Shown here: piece by piece, positions 24,419 through 34,439 of the stretch | How the letters are laid out: every line of letters begins with the position of its first letter | Numbering within the stretch: position 1 is the first letter of the stretch | Assembly (NCBI GenBank): GCA_036346225.1 | Contig: JARFIW010001670.1 | Coordinates: 930,001 to 994,000, forward strand | From: Platerodrilus igneus | Taxonomy: Eukaryota; Arthropoda; Insecta; Coleoptera; Lycidae | Direction: 5' to 3' | DNA length: 64,000 bases | Position numbers and translations under genes: made by a program | Notes under the pieces: model-generated | Told to the model about the DNA's origin: nothing | The model's database searches: none | Seen by the model: only the letters and a program-made list of their open reading frames with translations

Positions 24419-24884
24419 TGTAATTTATGTGATTATGTAAATTATGCACATTTGTGAGCTATGTTTTGCCTGAAATATTATTATTAACTGACATGTTAGT
24501 CTATATGAGAATGTCTAATATAAATTATGTCGTGTAAAGTTAAATAGTTGAGCTTTTGGAAGTCCAACAGTAAACAAATGTTATATGATGTGAAAGTGTC
24601 TAATGTACATACAGCTTGTAGAATACATAAATAGACAAAAGTGTAATAAATAAATTATAATAGTTGTGTTAGTATTGTTAATGGACCTATGGTTAAGCAG
24701 TTAGTTTAAGAAGATATTAGTGCTTGTAAATTCATTAGTATGATAGTGCTTCATTGTTAATTGGACTGAAAACATCTATAAATAAGGCATATACTGTTAA
24801 TTAGGCTTGTGAACGGTGAGCAATAAAGACTCTTGTTATTACTTGTTTTAAACCAGTGAAGCGCGGTGGTAGTAACCCGCTACA
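24419..24884 (+). mobile_element. Ty3/Gypsy 5' LTR
   Basis: A 466-bp candidate LTR beginning TGT and ending ACA, upstream of a plus-strand gag. It contains a TATA box (TATAAATA, 24777-24784) followed 38 bases later by a polyadenylation signal (AATAAA, 24822-24827), the usual U3-R-U5 order. A plausible primer-binding site follows immediately. No matching 3' LTR occurs in the window, so both boundaries are inferred. Confidence 0.65.
24777..24784 (+). promoter_or_regulatory. TATA box of the Gypsy LTR
   Basis: TATAAATA, 100 bases before the LTR 3' end, with an AATAAA signal at 24822-24827. It would drive the genomic RNA of the element at 24.4-27.1 kb. Confidence 0.6.
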
Positions 24885-24904
24885 CTGGTGTCAGCCTGTG
24901 TGGG
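24885..24904 (+). other. Probable tRNA primer-binding site
   Basis: CTGGTGTCAGCCTGTGTGGG lies right after the LTR's ACA end. A TGG start within a base or two of the LTR is the usual form of a minus-strand primer site (complement of the tRNA CCA end). The cognate tRNA was not identified. Confidence 0.5.
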
Positions 24905-24989
24905 GTATATAGTGATTAATTTAAAAAAAAACACAAGTCTACAGATATTTAAGTAGTTTGTATATACCTGTAACAAGAAGCCAAAGTAA

Positions 24990-25454
24990 GATGGACGAAA
25001 AACTTTAATGATTTTCCTTAAGGATTTTAAATCCTGTGTAGAAGAAAAGTTATGTGAAAATGCTGCAAAATGGATAAAAAGCTTAGTAAAATGTTGAGAA
25101 AATGGAGGAGAGGTCGGCTAACTGGAAGTCACACTAAATGAAAACGTAGAGCGGTCAGTTGAACTGGAATCGACCCTTAAAACGTTTAAATACGGTATGG
25201 AAGTGGCACTTAGTGAAAATGCTGAGAAAATAGAAGAAAAATTAAGTGTAAATGCTGCGAAAAGAGAAGAAAAGTTTATTGAAAATATTGAGAAAATGGA
25301 AAGGTTAGGTGAAAATGCTGCCAAAATGGAAGAAAAGTTGAATGAAAGTACAGCCACGTTAGAACAAACATTAACGGAAAGCTCCATTGCATTGAAAGAA
25401 GATTTCACTGAACAGGTAAAACAGTTGAACAAAAGTTGGACAGTGAATTGGTAA
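24990..25454 (+). pseudogene. Gypsy gag N-terminal coiled-coil region
   Basis: Starting from an ATG at 24990, this leader region is read through several stops. The open part, 25197-25454, is 85 residues of Lys/Glu-rich heptad-like sequence in which NAAKMEEKL and NAEKIEEKL type units recur, predicting a long coiled coil. Such segments precede the capsid in some Gypsy gags and could drive assembly. Internal units look like duplicated blocks of about 30-40 bases. The capsid domain follows in 25618-26130. Confidence 0.65.
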
Positions 25455-25617
25455 AAATGGAAGAAGATATGATGAGACTACAAAACAAGTGATTTCACTA
25501 ACAACGCGGCCACTTGAATTAGTAAACCAAGTGGTAAATTAGAACATCCCAGAAATAAGAAGCATGGAAGAAAGCGATTCAATACCGTCAAAATTTAAAG
25601 TAAAACCACCCACATAA

Positions 25618-26130
25618 CATGCTAAAACACCTTGGCTCACATATTTGAAACAATTTGAAGCTGCTGCAATACCGAACGGTTGGTGCAACAAAGAGAAGGC
25701 TATCTCCTTAATAGTGGCCCTACGGGGGGAAGCTCTTAACATCTTACAAACGATTTCCGATCACCAGCAGAATGATTACGGTCTCTTAACATCAAAGCTT
25801 GTAATGAGATATGGAGACGCTCACCTTCAACAGGTTTACTATGCACAAGTTAAGAACTGCTCGCAAAAGACAAATAAAAGTCTTCAAGAATTTGAAGCTG
25901 ACTTCGCCAGATTAGTTAGATTGGCATACCCAACGGCACCAGATAGCTTTCTCGAACAACTAGCTGTACAGACATTTGTGGATGGCGTTAAAGATGGCGA
26001 AATACAGCAAGCGCTAAGGTTAGCACGGCCAAAAATGTTAGATGACGTACTGGCCCATGCGCTTGAATTTGAAGCAGCTAAGCAGACATCACACAGGATG
26101 AGTCATCAAGTTCGGTCTGCCTTAGAATAA
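25618..26130 (+). pseudogene. Gypsy gag capsid domain and zinc knuckle remnant
   Basis: This frame follows an in-frame TAA at 25615-25617 and encodes about 170 residues of a retrotransposon Gag capsid (WLTYLKQFEAAAIPNGW, LRGEALNILQTI, SLQEFEADFARLVRLAYP, LAVQTFVDGV). The capsid packages element RNA in virus-like particles. The frame ends at 26130. About 85 bases on, a zinc knuckle remains as C-stop-SCGEVGHIQRRL, with one cysteine position and a tryptophan codon lost. Overall the gene is close to intact over the capsid but has at least two nonsense changes. The protease frame at 26351 is next. Confidence 0.88.
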
Positions 26131-26350
26131 CCTGGTCAAGCGCAGAACAGCATAGATGAAATAATTAACAGTGTGGCGGAAAGGCTGGCAAGACAGCGAC
26201 CTCGGAGATGACGTCTGCGATGCTAGAGCTGCGGTGAAGTTGGTCATATACAGAGACGGTTGAGCAGCAGGGAAACTAAAGCAAGTCGACGTAAGGGGGC
26301 ATACGTCGACAGCACAACCTAGTGCCCCGGAGATTATCATCCTTGCTGCA

Positions 26351-27118
26351 TTGTCGATGGGAAGTCTAGACAGCATCTATATTGATGGTAGAATTAATGG
26401 TAGGGTTGCCCGATTACACGTGGATAAAGGAGCAACAAGGACTATTGTGAAACCAGATTTGGTTGGTCGTGGAAAAGTGCTACCTGCATCGGTGTGTCTT
26501 CGAACGGCAAGTGGTGAGAAAATTTGTAATCACGGAGAGACTGCCGATACGCTGACAATCGGGGACAAACTAATTACTCATCAGGTGTTGGTAGCTGAAA
26601 TTACAGAAGAAGTGATCTTGGGAATGGATTTCATGAGAGAATATGCGTTTCATGTAAACATGAAAAAAAATGTGCTTCGAATAGATGATGATGGGATTCC
26701 ATTTCAAGGGACGAGTAATCAGACGATGCAAGTTTGAATGATTTGTGATATGAAGATACCCGAGAAGGCGGAAATGAAAGTAATGGGACGCCCGGATGGT
26801 ACGCTCCGGGAAGGACAAATATGCATGATAGAAGCATTTGAATCGGAAATGAGTCAGGAGGGATTACTGATTAGAAGAACGCTGGTAAAGTTTCCAAATA
26901 TGATACCAGTAAGGGTGCTAAACATTAATCCGCATACGGTGATCCTGAAGAAGGACATGATTGTGGGAAGTTGCATTCCAGTATGCCATATTAAACGTTG
27001 TGTGGACGACACAAAAGATAAACCAGCCAACGGTTGCTCACAGAAATTGCTGGATATGTTGATACCTTCGTGTTAAGGATTAAACGGCGCCCAACTGGGC
27101 AAGGTAAAAGAACTGTAG
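26351..27118 (+). pseudogene. Gypsy protease and pre-RT linker, truncated
   Basis: The frame 26351-26737 is a retropepsin-type aspartic protease: the active-site region reads LHVDKGATRTIV, where the usual D-T/S-G triad has lysine in the middle position, and the C-terminal signature is VILGMDFMREY. A TGA at 26735-26737 interrupts the frame, which then continues unchanged to 27076 as the linker that precedes RT in Gypsy pol, and after one more stop is readable to about 27118 (GLNGAQLGKVKEL). The RT itself is missing: similarity stops and a tandem repeat begins at 27131. The lysine and the two stops make this enzyme dead. Confidence 0.85.
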
Positions 27119-27130
27119 GATATTAGGTAA

Positions 27131-27218
27131 GGGTGAAATTGCCCCATAGGGTGAAATTGCCCCATAGGCTGAAATTGCCTCATAGGGTGAAATTACCCCA
27201 TAGAATGAAATTGCCTCC
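27131..27218 (+). repeat. 18-bp tandem repeat, five units
   Basis: Units of GGGTGAAATTGCCCCATA: the first two are identical, the next three carry one to four changes and the last is incomplete. Because 18 is a multiple of three, one frame stays open and would encode a repeating hexapeptide VKLPHR. The array begins where the truncated Gypsy pol ends. Confidence 0.9.
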
Positions 27219-27270
27219 GACCTAGGTTGGATGTGGACTTGTCAAGAGTTAGGTTAGCTAGTGTTGTCTG

Positions 27271-27338
27271 GAGTTAGGTTAGGTTAGTTGGACTTGTGTG
27301 GACTATCTAACCTAAGTCCAACTAACCTAACATAACTC
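27271..27338. repeat. TTAGG-containing hairpin
   Basis: The 25-base arms 27271-27295 and 27314-27338 are complementary at 24 of 25 positions, with an 18-base loop. The arms are built on GTTAGGTTAGG, which matches the common arthropod telomere repeat TTAGG. Similar short TTAGG strings are frequent in insect DNA, so this is not evidence of a telomere. Confidence 0.85.
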
Positions 27339-27487
27339 TTTTCAAACATCATCTACTTTTGTATATCTTATGAACGCCATATTCGATTTTTATGCCGTTG
27401 TATAGAGAATTTTTTCCTGATTTCAAAAATGTATAATATCCTTATATTATTGGTACTAAAAAATTCATTATTCTCAATAAAAGGTTT

Positions 27488-27738
27488 TGTGGTTGTTTCG
27501 AACAAGACCCTTTAACAGCTGGCGGAGCTGAACGTTTACGACTTAATTACATACCGTGCTGTTTTTCCTTGTGTCGCTGTAAGTTGTCTATTCTCGTAAA
27601 AGCGATACCGCAAAACCCACAGTTTAAGTACTTTGCTGCGGACGGATGTATAAGCTAACAGTGGAGGATGTTACACCAAGACATTTGTTCTGGTGCCGTT
27701 TGAGCATTTTTCCAGGTATAGGAAGCACCGCAATCTGC
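27488..27738 (-). pseudogene. Zinc-finger module, inverted truncated copy
   Basis: Reverse complement of about 31088-31350, with roughly 90% identity by eye. On the minus strand it carries remnants of the first two zinc fingers found in the 31 kb copy, with extra frameshifts and stops. The matching segment ends abruptly on both sides. It lies immediately before, and in opposite orientation to, the unrecognised gene at 27.74-28.77 kb. Confidence 0.8.
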
Positions 27739-27739
27739 A

Positions 27740-28769
27740 ACACCATATTCTACACTTCCAAAAGAAGTAGTCATTTTGGAATTGGGGTTGATAGATACGC
27801 CTAACATTCGTCCAGAGGTTGTACGACAACGCGTAAATATTGGCAGTAAACTCTATCCGTTTCCGCTAAAGGAAATTGCCCCATTATGCACGCCATACCC
27901 TGTAAGTGGAAGAAAAAGACAACTGGAATTAGAGGAAATGGATGCAAAAAAGCGAAAGTTGGACTACATGGAAAACACTGCGACAATACGCGAACAATAC
28001 AAACATGTGTTAGACAAAGAACATCTTATTAGAGAAAATGAGGAAGAATTAAAAGATTATTTTATGTGCCGATGGACTGACTTAGATACATATGGTTTCT
28101 ACAAGTTGTATGCATTTGTGGTTAGTAAAAAAGACTCTTTTAGTTATGTAGGCGTCCTTGCGGAAAAGAATGGGACTAAATCTGTATACTTTTTAAAAGT
28201 TATTCTAAAACGTATTTATCAAAATAGCAGATAACATAGACGACCTAAGCAATGCGAGCTTCGTAACCTTTGCGTATACCACACGCAAAGGGGGTTCGTT
28301 AAACATTGTATATTTGCCTAGTAAAGAACCTTTCGGATCATTTAATACCGTGGGTCTTACAACCTATAACAACCATATATTTCCAAAAGTGGTGGACATG
28401 TAACTATGCAACAGTGAGTTTGAGAATAAGGATTTCCTCCAATACCGACAAGAAGAAGTCGATCAAGCTAACAAGATACGTATGCAAGATACAGTGGGAG
28501 AACCGCGATTAAAAGATTGTCACAAACTGCAAGAATTACACGAATGAATGGATCTGGTTGTCGGTGGAATCAAAGACTTTATATATAGAGGCAAACTTCG
28601 GCACATTTTGCAATTCGAAAACCTAGACGGTCTCTATGTATCAAACTATTGGCTAGAAAAGGAGATAGAGGACTTGGGTGTCGACTTAAATTTTAAGCTG
28701 CGAATAAAATTGGATAAAATTAAAACCGCTCCAAACAAACATAAAGAAAGGACTTTCTTCTGTGTATAA
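27740..28769 (+). pseudogene. Unrecognised virus-like protein gene, broken
   Basis: I do not recognise this gene. It is readable for about 330 codons with roughly one frameshift near 28225, stops near 28400 and a further shift before 28548. The first part (ATG at 27776; frame open to 28234) has a basic bipartite stretch, GRKRQLELEEMDAKKRK, resembling a nuclear localisation signal, followed by a charged helical region and a Tyr/Phe-rich part (DTYGFYKLYAFVVSKK). The middle continues as SFVTFAYTTRKGGSLNIVY and TTYNNHIFPKVVDM. The last frame, 28548-28769, is rich in aromatic and acidic residues and ends FFCV. Sequence composition is coherent across breaks, so this was a real protein. It adjoins a zinc-finger module of a Polinton-like polymerase, hinting that it belonged to a DNA virus-like element. 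Confidence 0.55.
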
Positions 28770-30771
28770 CTTTGTATTAAAATTAAGTTTAAATGGCTCC
28801 ATGCTTGGCATTACATTTTTTAAATTTTGTTATGTATAATGTCAGAATAAAAATTTTAGAATAGTATTACATTGTTCTTTATTTATAAAAGGCTATGACA
28901 TCACCACCAGGGATGTGTCTGGGGCGTACACGAGGAAAGCGGAAATTAATAGTCATCAAGCATCTAATTCTTTATTTGGATGGTATCGAGTACTTGCCGG
29001 TGTATGTATCCGGAGTAAAAAAAAAACGATTTGTACACGCACATTATTAGTAAAATTAGTTTATCGAGCGAAGATGACAAGCGTAACGTCATCCCTGGAA
29101 GCATATCAACCCACGCATGGGGGTATAAAGATATAAATCTAAAATAGTTGTTTGACTTTGTAAATCTATTGTATATATTAGTTTTAAGATTCCATAATTT
29201 TAAGTTCTTCTCCCACCTTCTAAATCCTTTCTGCTTCTGGTCTGGTGGACAGAGTATACGTGTTATCTCCACGTGGTGTTTGCGGGACAAAGCGGTTTTA
29301 GATTTCTAGGAAAATGATAGGTTAGAGCATATGTCTTGGGTAGCAAAAAACGGGTTTTAAAGATGGAGTTAAATAAAGATGGGTAAAATTAGAGGTTTGG
29401 GTTTTAAAAGGCGCGACTTTGTAAAGGGTGGTTCTATTTAAAGTCTATTTGCAGATTTGAGCTCCCTAGAAAAATCTAATATTAGTTAATACCAAAACAG
29501 ATATATTTATCTTGAAAGAGTGACTACCCCGCGGATAATAAACACAATATACCGCATGTCAACAAAAAAAAGTTGTAGGGAAAATTAAAGACGAATTTAA
29601 TGGGGATCTAGTATTATAATTTGTTGGTAGTAGGGCTAAGTCCTACTGTATTGTAAGCGAGAGAGACACGATTAAAAAGATTAAAGGGGTCTCACAAAGT
29701 GTAGTTAAGTAAAACCGAGGGTCCTACAACCTATAACGAGCATATATCTCCAAAAGGGGTGGGCATGCAACAACGCAACGGTGCATGGGAGAATAAGATT
29801 CTCTCAAATAAGAAATTAAAGTCTCCATGTACGTAGCACCAGTCATTGGGAAATGGTAGAAATGTGGAACCTATAAAGGCTATTATTATTTTGTGGTTTT
29901 AGAAAATAGTAGTTTTCGTGGACTAAATAAAATAGCTTAGACTAATTAATGTATATGGTTACATATTCTCGTACACATCCACAAACATCTGCTTACGTCC
30001 GTATACGGACATGGCGATGCCGGTAGTTTTGTTTAACAAATAGTAGGAAAGGTACGTTAGGTGTTAGTGTGTGGAAGCTCATCAGATCGTTGTATTCAAA
30101 AGAACGGTGTGGTGGAATGTATGGTGGCCCCGTTAGAATAATCGAAAGTGGTTAATCGATTGTATTAGATGTTTAAATATGCTAAAGTGTAAAAGCCTAC
30201 ATAAGCAAAATTTATTTATAAAATAAAAAGTGCGCGATGTGCTATACTTTTAGAGAAAGTATAGAATGGTGCTTTGCAGCGGTCCTAAGAGTAAAAAAGG
30301 CGACTGACTTTTTCAAGCAACTACAAAAATAGCAGTAGCGCGGCGAAAGGGTATGCATGTATTATACAGCGCACTGTTACTATAAAATATGTTAGTTTAC
30401 GGGAAGCTCGAACGTGAACAAATTAAATTTTAATCTATAATTAACCGCGGTCGTAAAAATGGGAAATTAATGGTTAATTTTAATGCCGCTAAGCATACTT
30501 TCGCTTGATGATTCATTTAGAAAATATTCAAGCCTACCATTTCCGAAAATACGACGCAGAAGTTATTTAAAATTAAATTGCTTTATTAGTAAATATTCTG
30601 TAGACAACAAGTTTGATGTTCCCTTAGTAAAGGTTTAAAGTGTTTTATTAAGTTCTTGTTTATAGTAGCACTGCATCTTCTACCGCACGACTTGCAGCCA
30701 ATTTGTGTGCGTGTGCTACCACCCTTTTGGACTTTTAATCTGCACGCGATGTGATTGCCGATCTGTATAAC
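28770..30771. other. Non-coding mosaic with a duplicated gene fragment
   Basis: No complete gene. At about 29717-29810 a degenerate copy of 28343-28440 (part of the unrecognised gene) recurs in the same orientation, reading PTTYNEHISPKG. At 29424-29520 there is a partial copy of the direct repeat found at 32.0-32.76 kb. Both show that this region grew by local duplication. Confidence 0.6.
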
Positions 30772-30897
30772 ATGGAAGACGTTTCCAATGTTTCTACTAA
30801 CTGCATTCGCAGCATGGACGAAGCGAACCGGGTGCATACATTGGTGCTAAATGTACTGGACGAGCAGCAAGGATTGGCACAAAATGACGTCATTTAG
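30772..30897 (+). CDS. Small hypothetical ORF
   Basis: A 41-codon frame starting MEDVSNVSTNCIRSMDEA and ending NDVI, with a balanced acidic composition. The frame is also open upstream for a few codons. It lies about 165 bases upstream of the zinc-finger module on the same strand, and could be a small gene of the same virus-like element or chance. No family is recognised. Confidence 0.2.
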   Translation: MEDVSNVSTNCIRSMDEANRVHTLVLNVLDEQQGLAQNDVI

Positions 30898-31062
30898 TTC
30901 CCCGCTGAATCCTCAACTTCGTTCGGGTGTCTTCGGAAACCTTCGGTTTGCATTGTATAGGGTACATAAAGCAGGTACGCAAGAGTAAACCCTTTAGTTA
31001 TAAGTTAGTTCGCTTACAAGTTTAATCAAAGTCCTATAGTGCGGATTTTGTTTTGTACTAAA

Positions 31063-31843
31063 ATGGTGCCTGCAAACGTTTTAAATGCAACTCTTGCGGT
31101 GCTTCCTATACCTGGAAAAATGTTCTCAAACGGTACCAGAACAAATGTCGTGGTGTAACATCGTCCACGGTTAAGCTTATACATCCGTCCGCAGCAAAGT
31201 ACTTAAACTGTGGGTCTTGCGGTATCGCTTTTACGAGAATGGACAACTTACAACGACTACAAGGAAAAACAGCACGGTATGTCATTAAGCCGTAAACGTT
31301 CAGCTCCGCCAGCTGTTAAAGGGTCTTGTACGAAACAACCACGAATTATGTGTAAAGTATGCGATTTCGAAATGGAAAAGACTACCTATGCCGCACCCTT
31401 GAAAAGCAACAGACATAAAAATGCTTCAGTTACCGCTACTAGAGACTAAGGCGTAGAAATGGTTAGCGCAGCGTTTAACAAGCGTATGGCTAGCTATTGC
31501 ATAAAGAACGACAGTGTCGACGATGGAGTGTCCTAGTTTCTTCGGAAGCAGAAAGAGCGATTTATTCGATTAGTTATTGAAAAAAGAATACAACATACAG
31601 CAATAAAAGTCTATTGCAAACTCTACGGCGTTTACACCAAAATGGGAAGAGACTACCGATGTGAAATCCCTTAACACTAAAAATATGGTTATAACGTCTT
31701 CTAGTAATCTGGAAAATATGTACCAGGTCTTAAGCGAAACCATGAGAACAAAATCAGAGGAATTTGAAACATGTGGGTCCGGTTGGTCTTTGGAAAAGGT
31801 GCTCTATTTAGAAATAAATATTAATAAGTATAAACCGATATGA
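31063..31843 (+). pseudogene. Zinc-finger module of a Polinton-like DNA polymerase, truncated
   Basis: Readable in shifting frames from ATG at 31063. In order: a first finger with CNSCGASYTW and a final cysteine, its histidine position reading Y; a second finger starting CGSCGIAFTRMDNLQR; a third, MCKVCDFEMEKTTYA with NRHK; a basic linker; then a C-terminal segment (frame 31661-31843) ending SGWSLEKVLYLEININKY and a stop. In arthropod Polinton and adintovirus-like elements a zinc-finger region followed by a GSGW-type segment precedes the family B polymerase, so I infer a polymerase N-terminus. No exonuclease or polymerase domain follows. At least four frameshifts or stops are present. Confidence 0.6.
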
Positions 31844-32018
31844 GTTCTAGGTTGAAAATAAAAATTGTGAATATGTATTTAGAAATGTGGTTTACAAAAT
31901 TTAAACTGTATTAGTAAAATTGTCTGTAATAAAAAGTTTTAAGAATGGTTTTAGATTTTCTTTTAGGTATGAGCTGCAGGAAATTTATAATTTAGAGGAT
32001 GTGTAAAATGGTAAGGGT

Positions 32019-32760
32019 GGTTCGATTTTAAATCTATTTACAGATTCGGATTCTGCATAAAATTCTAAAGCGAATTTGATGTATTGCATGACTAAAAAAT
32101 TTATAAGGACGGTCAGAAATCGCTACCAGCAAAAATCTTAAAATGAGGGTAGCTCCTGGGGATGATGCAATCTAAAAATTTTAAAAAGATTTGGGTAGCT
32201 GAGAAAATTCTAATATTAATTGATACCAAACAAGTTACATTTATCTCGAAAGATGAGCTAAACAAGATAGAAAGTATGACATTAAAAGCGAGTAGTGGTA
32301 CGGTCGCGGTATGCTCGCTATAAGGTATGTGTGTAATTTTGTAAGACGTGGTCCTATTTTATATCTGTTTACAGATTCGAATTCTGCGTAAAATTCTAGA
32401 CTAGTTTGATGTGCCGCATGTATAAAAAAATTTATGCGGACGGTCAAATATCGTTGTTGGTAAAAATTCTTAAAATTAGGGTAGCTCTTGGGGGGATGGT
32501 GCTATCTAAAAAATTCCTAGAGTTTCGGGTAGCTGAGAAAATTCTAATATTAATTGATACCAAACAAGATAGGTTTATATCGAAAGATGCAATGTCTAGT
32601 CGAAGAAAGCTATTTGGTTCAGAATGTTAGCGGTAAAAAAATTTTAAAATGAGGGTAGCTCACTGGGAGATGATGAAATCTAAAAAATTCCTAGAAATTC
32701 GGGTAGCTGAGAAAAATCTAATATTAATTGATACCAAACAAGATAGGTTTATCTCGTGGG
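32019..32760 (+). repeat. Direct repeats of about 320 bp
   Basis: Two long units (about 32019-32280 and 32343-32590) and a partial third (about 32630-32760) share the segments ACAGATTCG, GAGGGTAGCTC, a GGTAGCTGAGAAAATTCTAA string and TTGATACCAAACAAG. A more diverged partial copy lies at 29424-29520. No coding content is seen. Confidence 0.85.
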
Positions 32761-34439
32761 TGGAAATGTGGGAAAGATTTATCTCGCGGGTGGAAAGAAT
32801 GCGGGTGTGACGTAATCAAAATGATTGGGGGTGTCTGAGCAAGGAGGAGATTTATCTCCACATTTCCTCCTTATGGGAATTTACATGTAAATTTGGTCCA
32901 GATGTGTGAAAAAATGTGGATGCTGGAGGAAATGTGGCACCTGGATCTGTAAAATACACTACTGAATATCGTTACAGTTTTCAAATATGTTTTCAAATAA
33001 CAAAGTTACAAATAAAAACGAAAATCAACTTTTTGTTTTTTACCCTAACACAGAAATAAATGCAGTTAGGCGAAATTTCTTTATGGCATATTGTTAAGCA
33101 CAAAATTCTGTAAAGTGCCAAACTTAAACCTACCCGCTATCATTTATATTATAGGAGATCCCCATGGTTGCCCTAGAATTTGAAATACCCTGTATATTGA
33201 AATTAAATGTGAAAAGGCAAAATTATACTGGTTTTGTATACATAGCGTATCACATGTAAATGAAACTTTGGTGAATATTGGCTCCTTAATTATTTTATAG
33301 AGAAATGGTAAAGGAATAATTTGTTAAAAATGAAATGCTGCTTCTGTTAATATATTTACATTTCAAGTTCATTAAGCCATTTTCAAGAAATTCTGGAAAA
33401 AGGTTTCTGTTTTAAACACTTTTTAACCAAACTTGTGGGCTAGGAGTTTGAAATTTGGTACACAAGTTGCAGTGAGTGCACATTTAAATATATTAAATTT
33501 TGACGGAGATTATCATCGCCAAATTTTAAGCTCAAGCTATTGCGGAAATTAAGGTTATGCCTGAATAAAATATTGTAACTAACTTTTGAAATATTTGATA
33601 AAGAGATTTTACAACTATAGGGTGGGTGATACAGATATTTATGTATCGAATACCGATACGCAATATATCGATACGTATCGGCATACCGGTATCGATTTTT
33701 TTGCTATATCGGGTAGGTCACTAAAATCGAGTTCGCATCGACACATCAATACTCCGACACAGCTTATACAACTTATTCACGAAACCAGGTTTTTAATCAT
33801 TTTATCAAAATAATCCCATAAAATACTCTAATACCATGCTCAGATACAATTAATTAAAAAGCAAGAACATAAATGCCTCCCTCATGCACTACAATATACT
33901 TATGTAACAGAGTAAATTTGAAAATGTATACTACATCCTACACCAGATGATTCAGTGAAAAAATTTATATTTATAGTTAACCAATCTCAGATTGTTAGAA
34001 TGCTATGTAAAAAAAAAACGCATTTCAAGAGTATCGCTGTATAAAGGTACGTACGTATCTATACGTTATATTACCGTACATTAAAAAATGCTAAATCAGT
34101 ATTCTATACAGATTAATTTTCTTACTTAGGCGCCAGAATGAGAGTTGGCGACGGCTACGAAACTGCAAGCCATCAGAAATCAAAGACATTCGTTTCTCAT
34201 GCATGTGATTGCTTACATTTTAATACTTATACAGTTTAGCATATTCTCCTTTTTTTAAATGTGCATGTTTGAATTTGTAGCTTATGTTAATAGAATATAG
34301 ATACAAAAGAATATCTGAAGGCCCATGGCTACCATAAATACAAAGCTTTAGATTTATAAGATGCCTGTGAAGAATTCCCAATTTTAAAATTAAGTATATC
34401 TTGAAATCGTTGATCCAGGACGTCAGTGAAGTTGGCCCT
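32761..34439. other. AT-rich stretch without a supported gene
   Basis: Contains a perfect 14-bp palindrome (ATTTACATGTAAAT, about 32879) and, at 33630-33700, a cluster of TATCGATACG-type short palindromes like the subterminal motifs of some hAT-type DNA transposons. No transposase is found. Confidence 0.45.

Larger units (their letters stand above)
21732..24425 (-). repeat. Long inverted repeat 1, right arm
   Basis: Mirror of 18053-20632. The inner end begins at about 21732 (TGTGTTTCTAGTGTTGAA) and the outer end is GTGACCCTTGT at 24411-24421, which touches the start of the Gypsy LTR at 24419. Confidence 0.93.

Noticed and set aside
27131..27218. Possible CRISPR-like array
   Set aside because: The 18-bp units are directly adjacent with no spacers and the genome is eukaryotic; it is a plain tandem repeat.
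27271..27338. Telomere tract
   Set aside because: Only two or three TTAGG units per arm in an internal location; too short for a telomere.
30586..30837. 83-codon minus-strand frame with several cysteines
   Set aside because: It overlaps a more coherent plus-strand frame, and the cysteine spacing does not fit a zinc-finger class.
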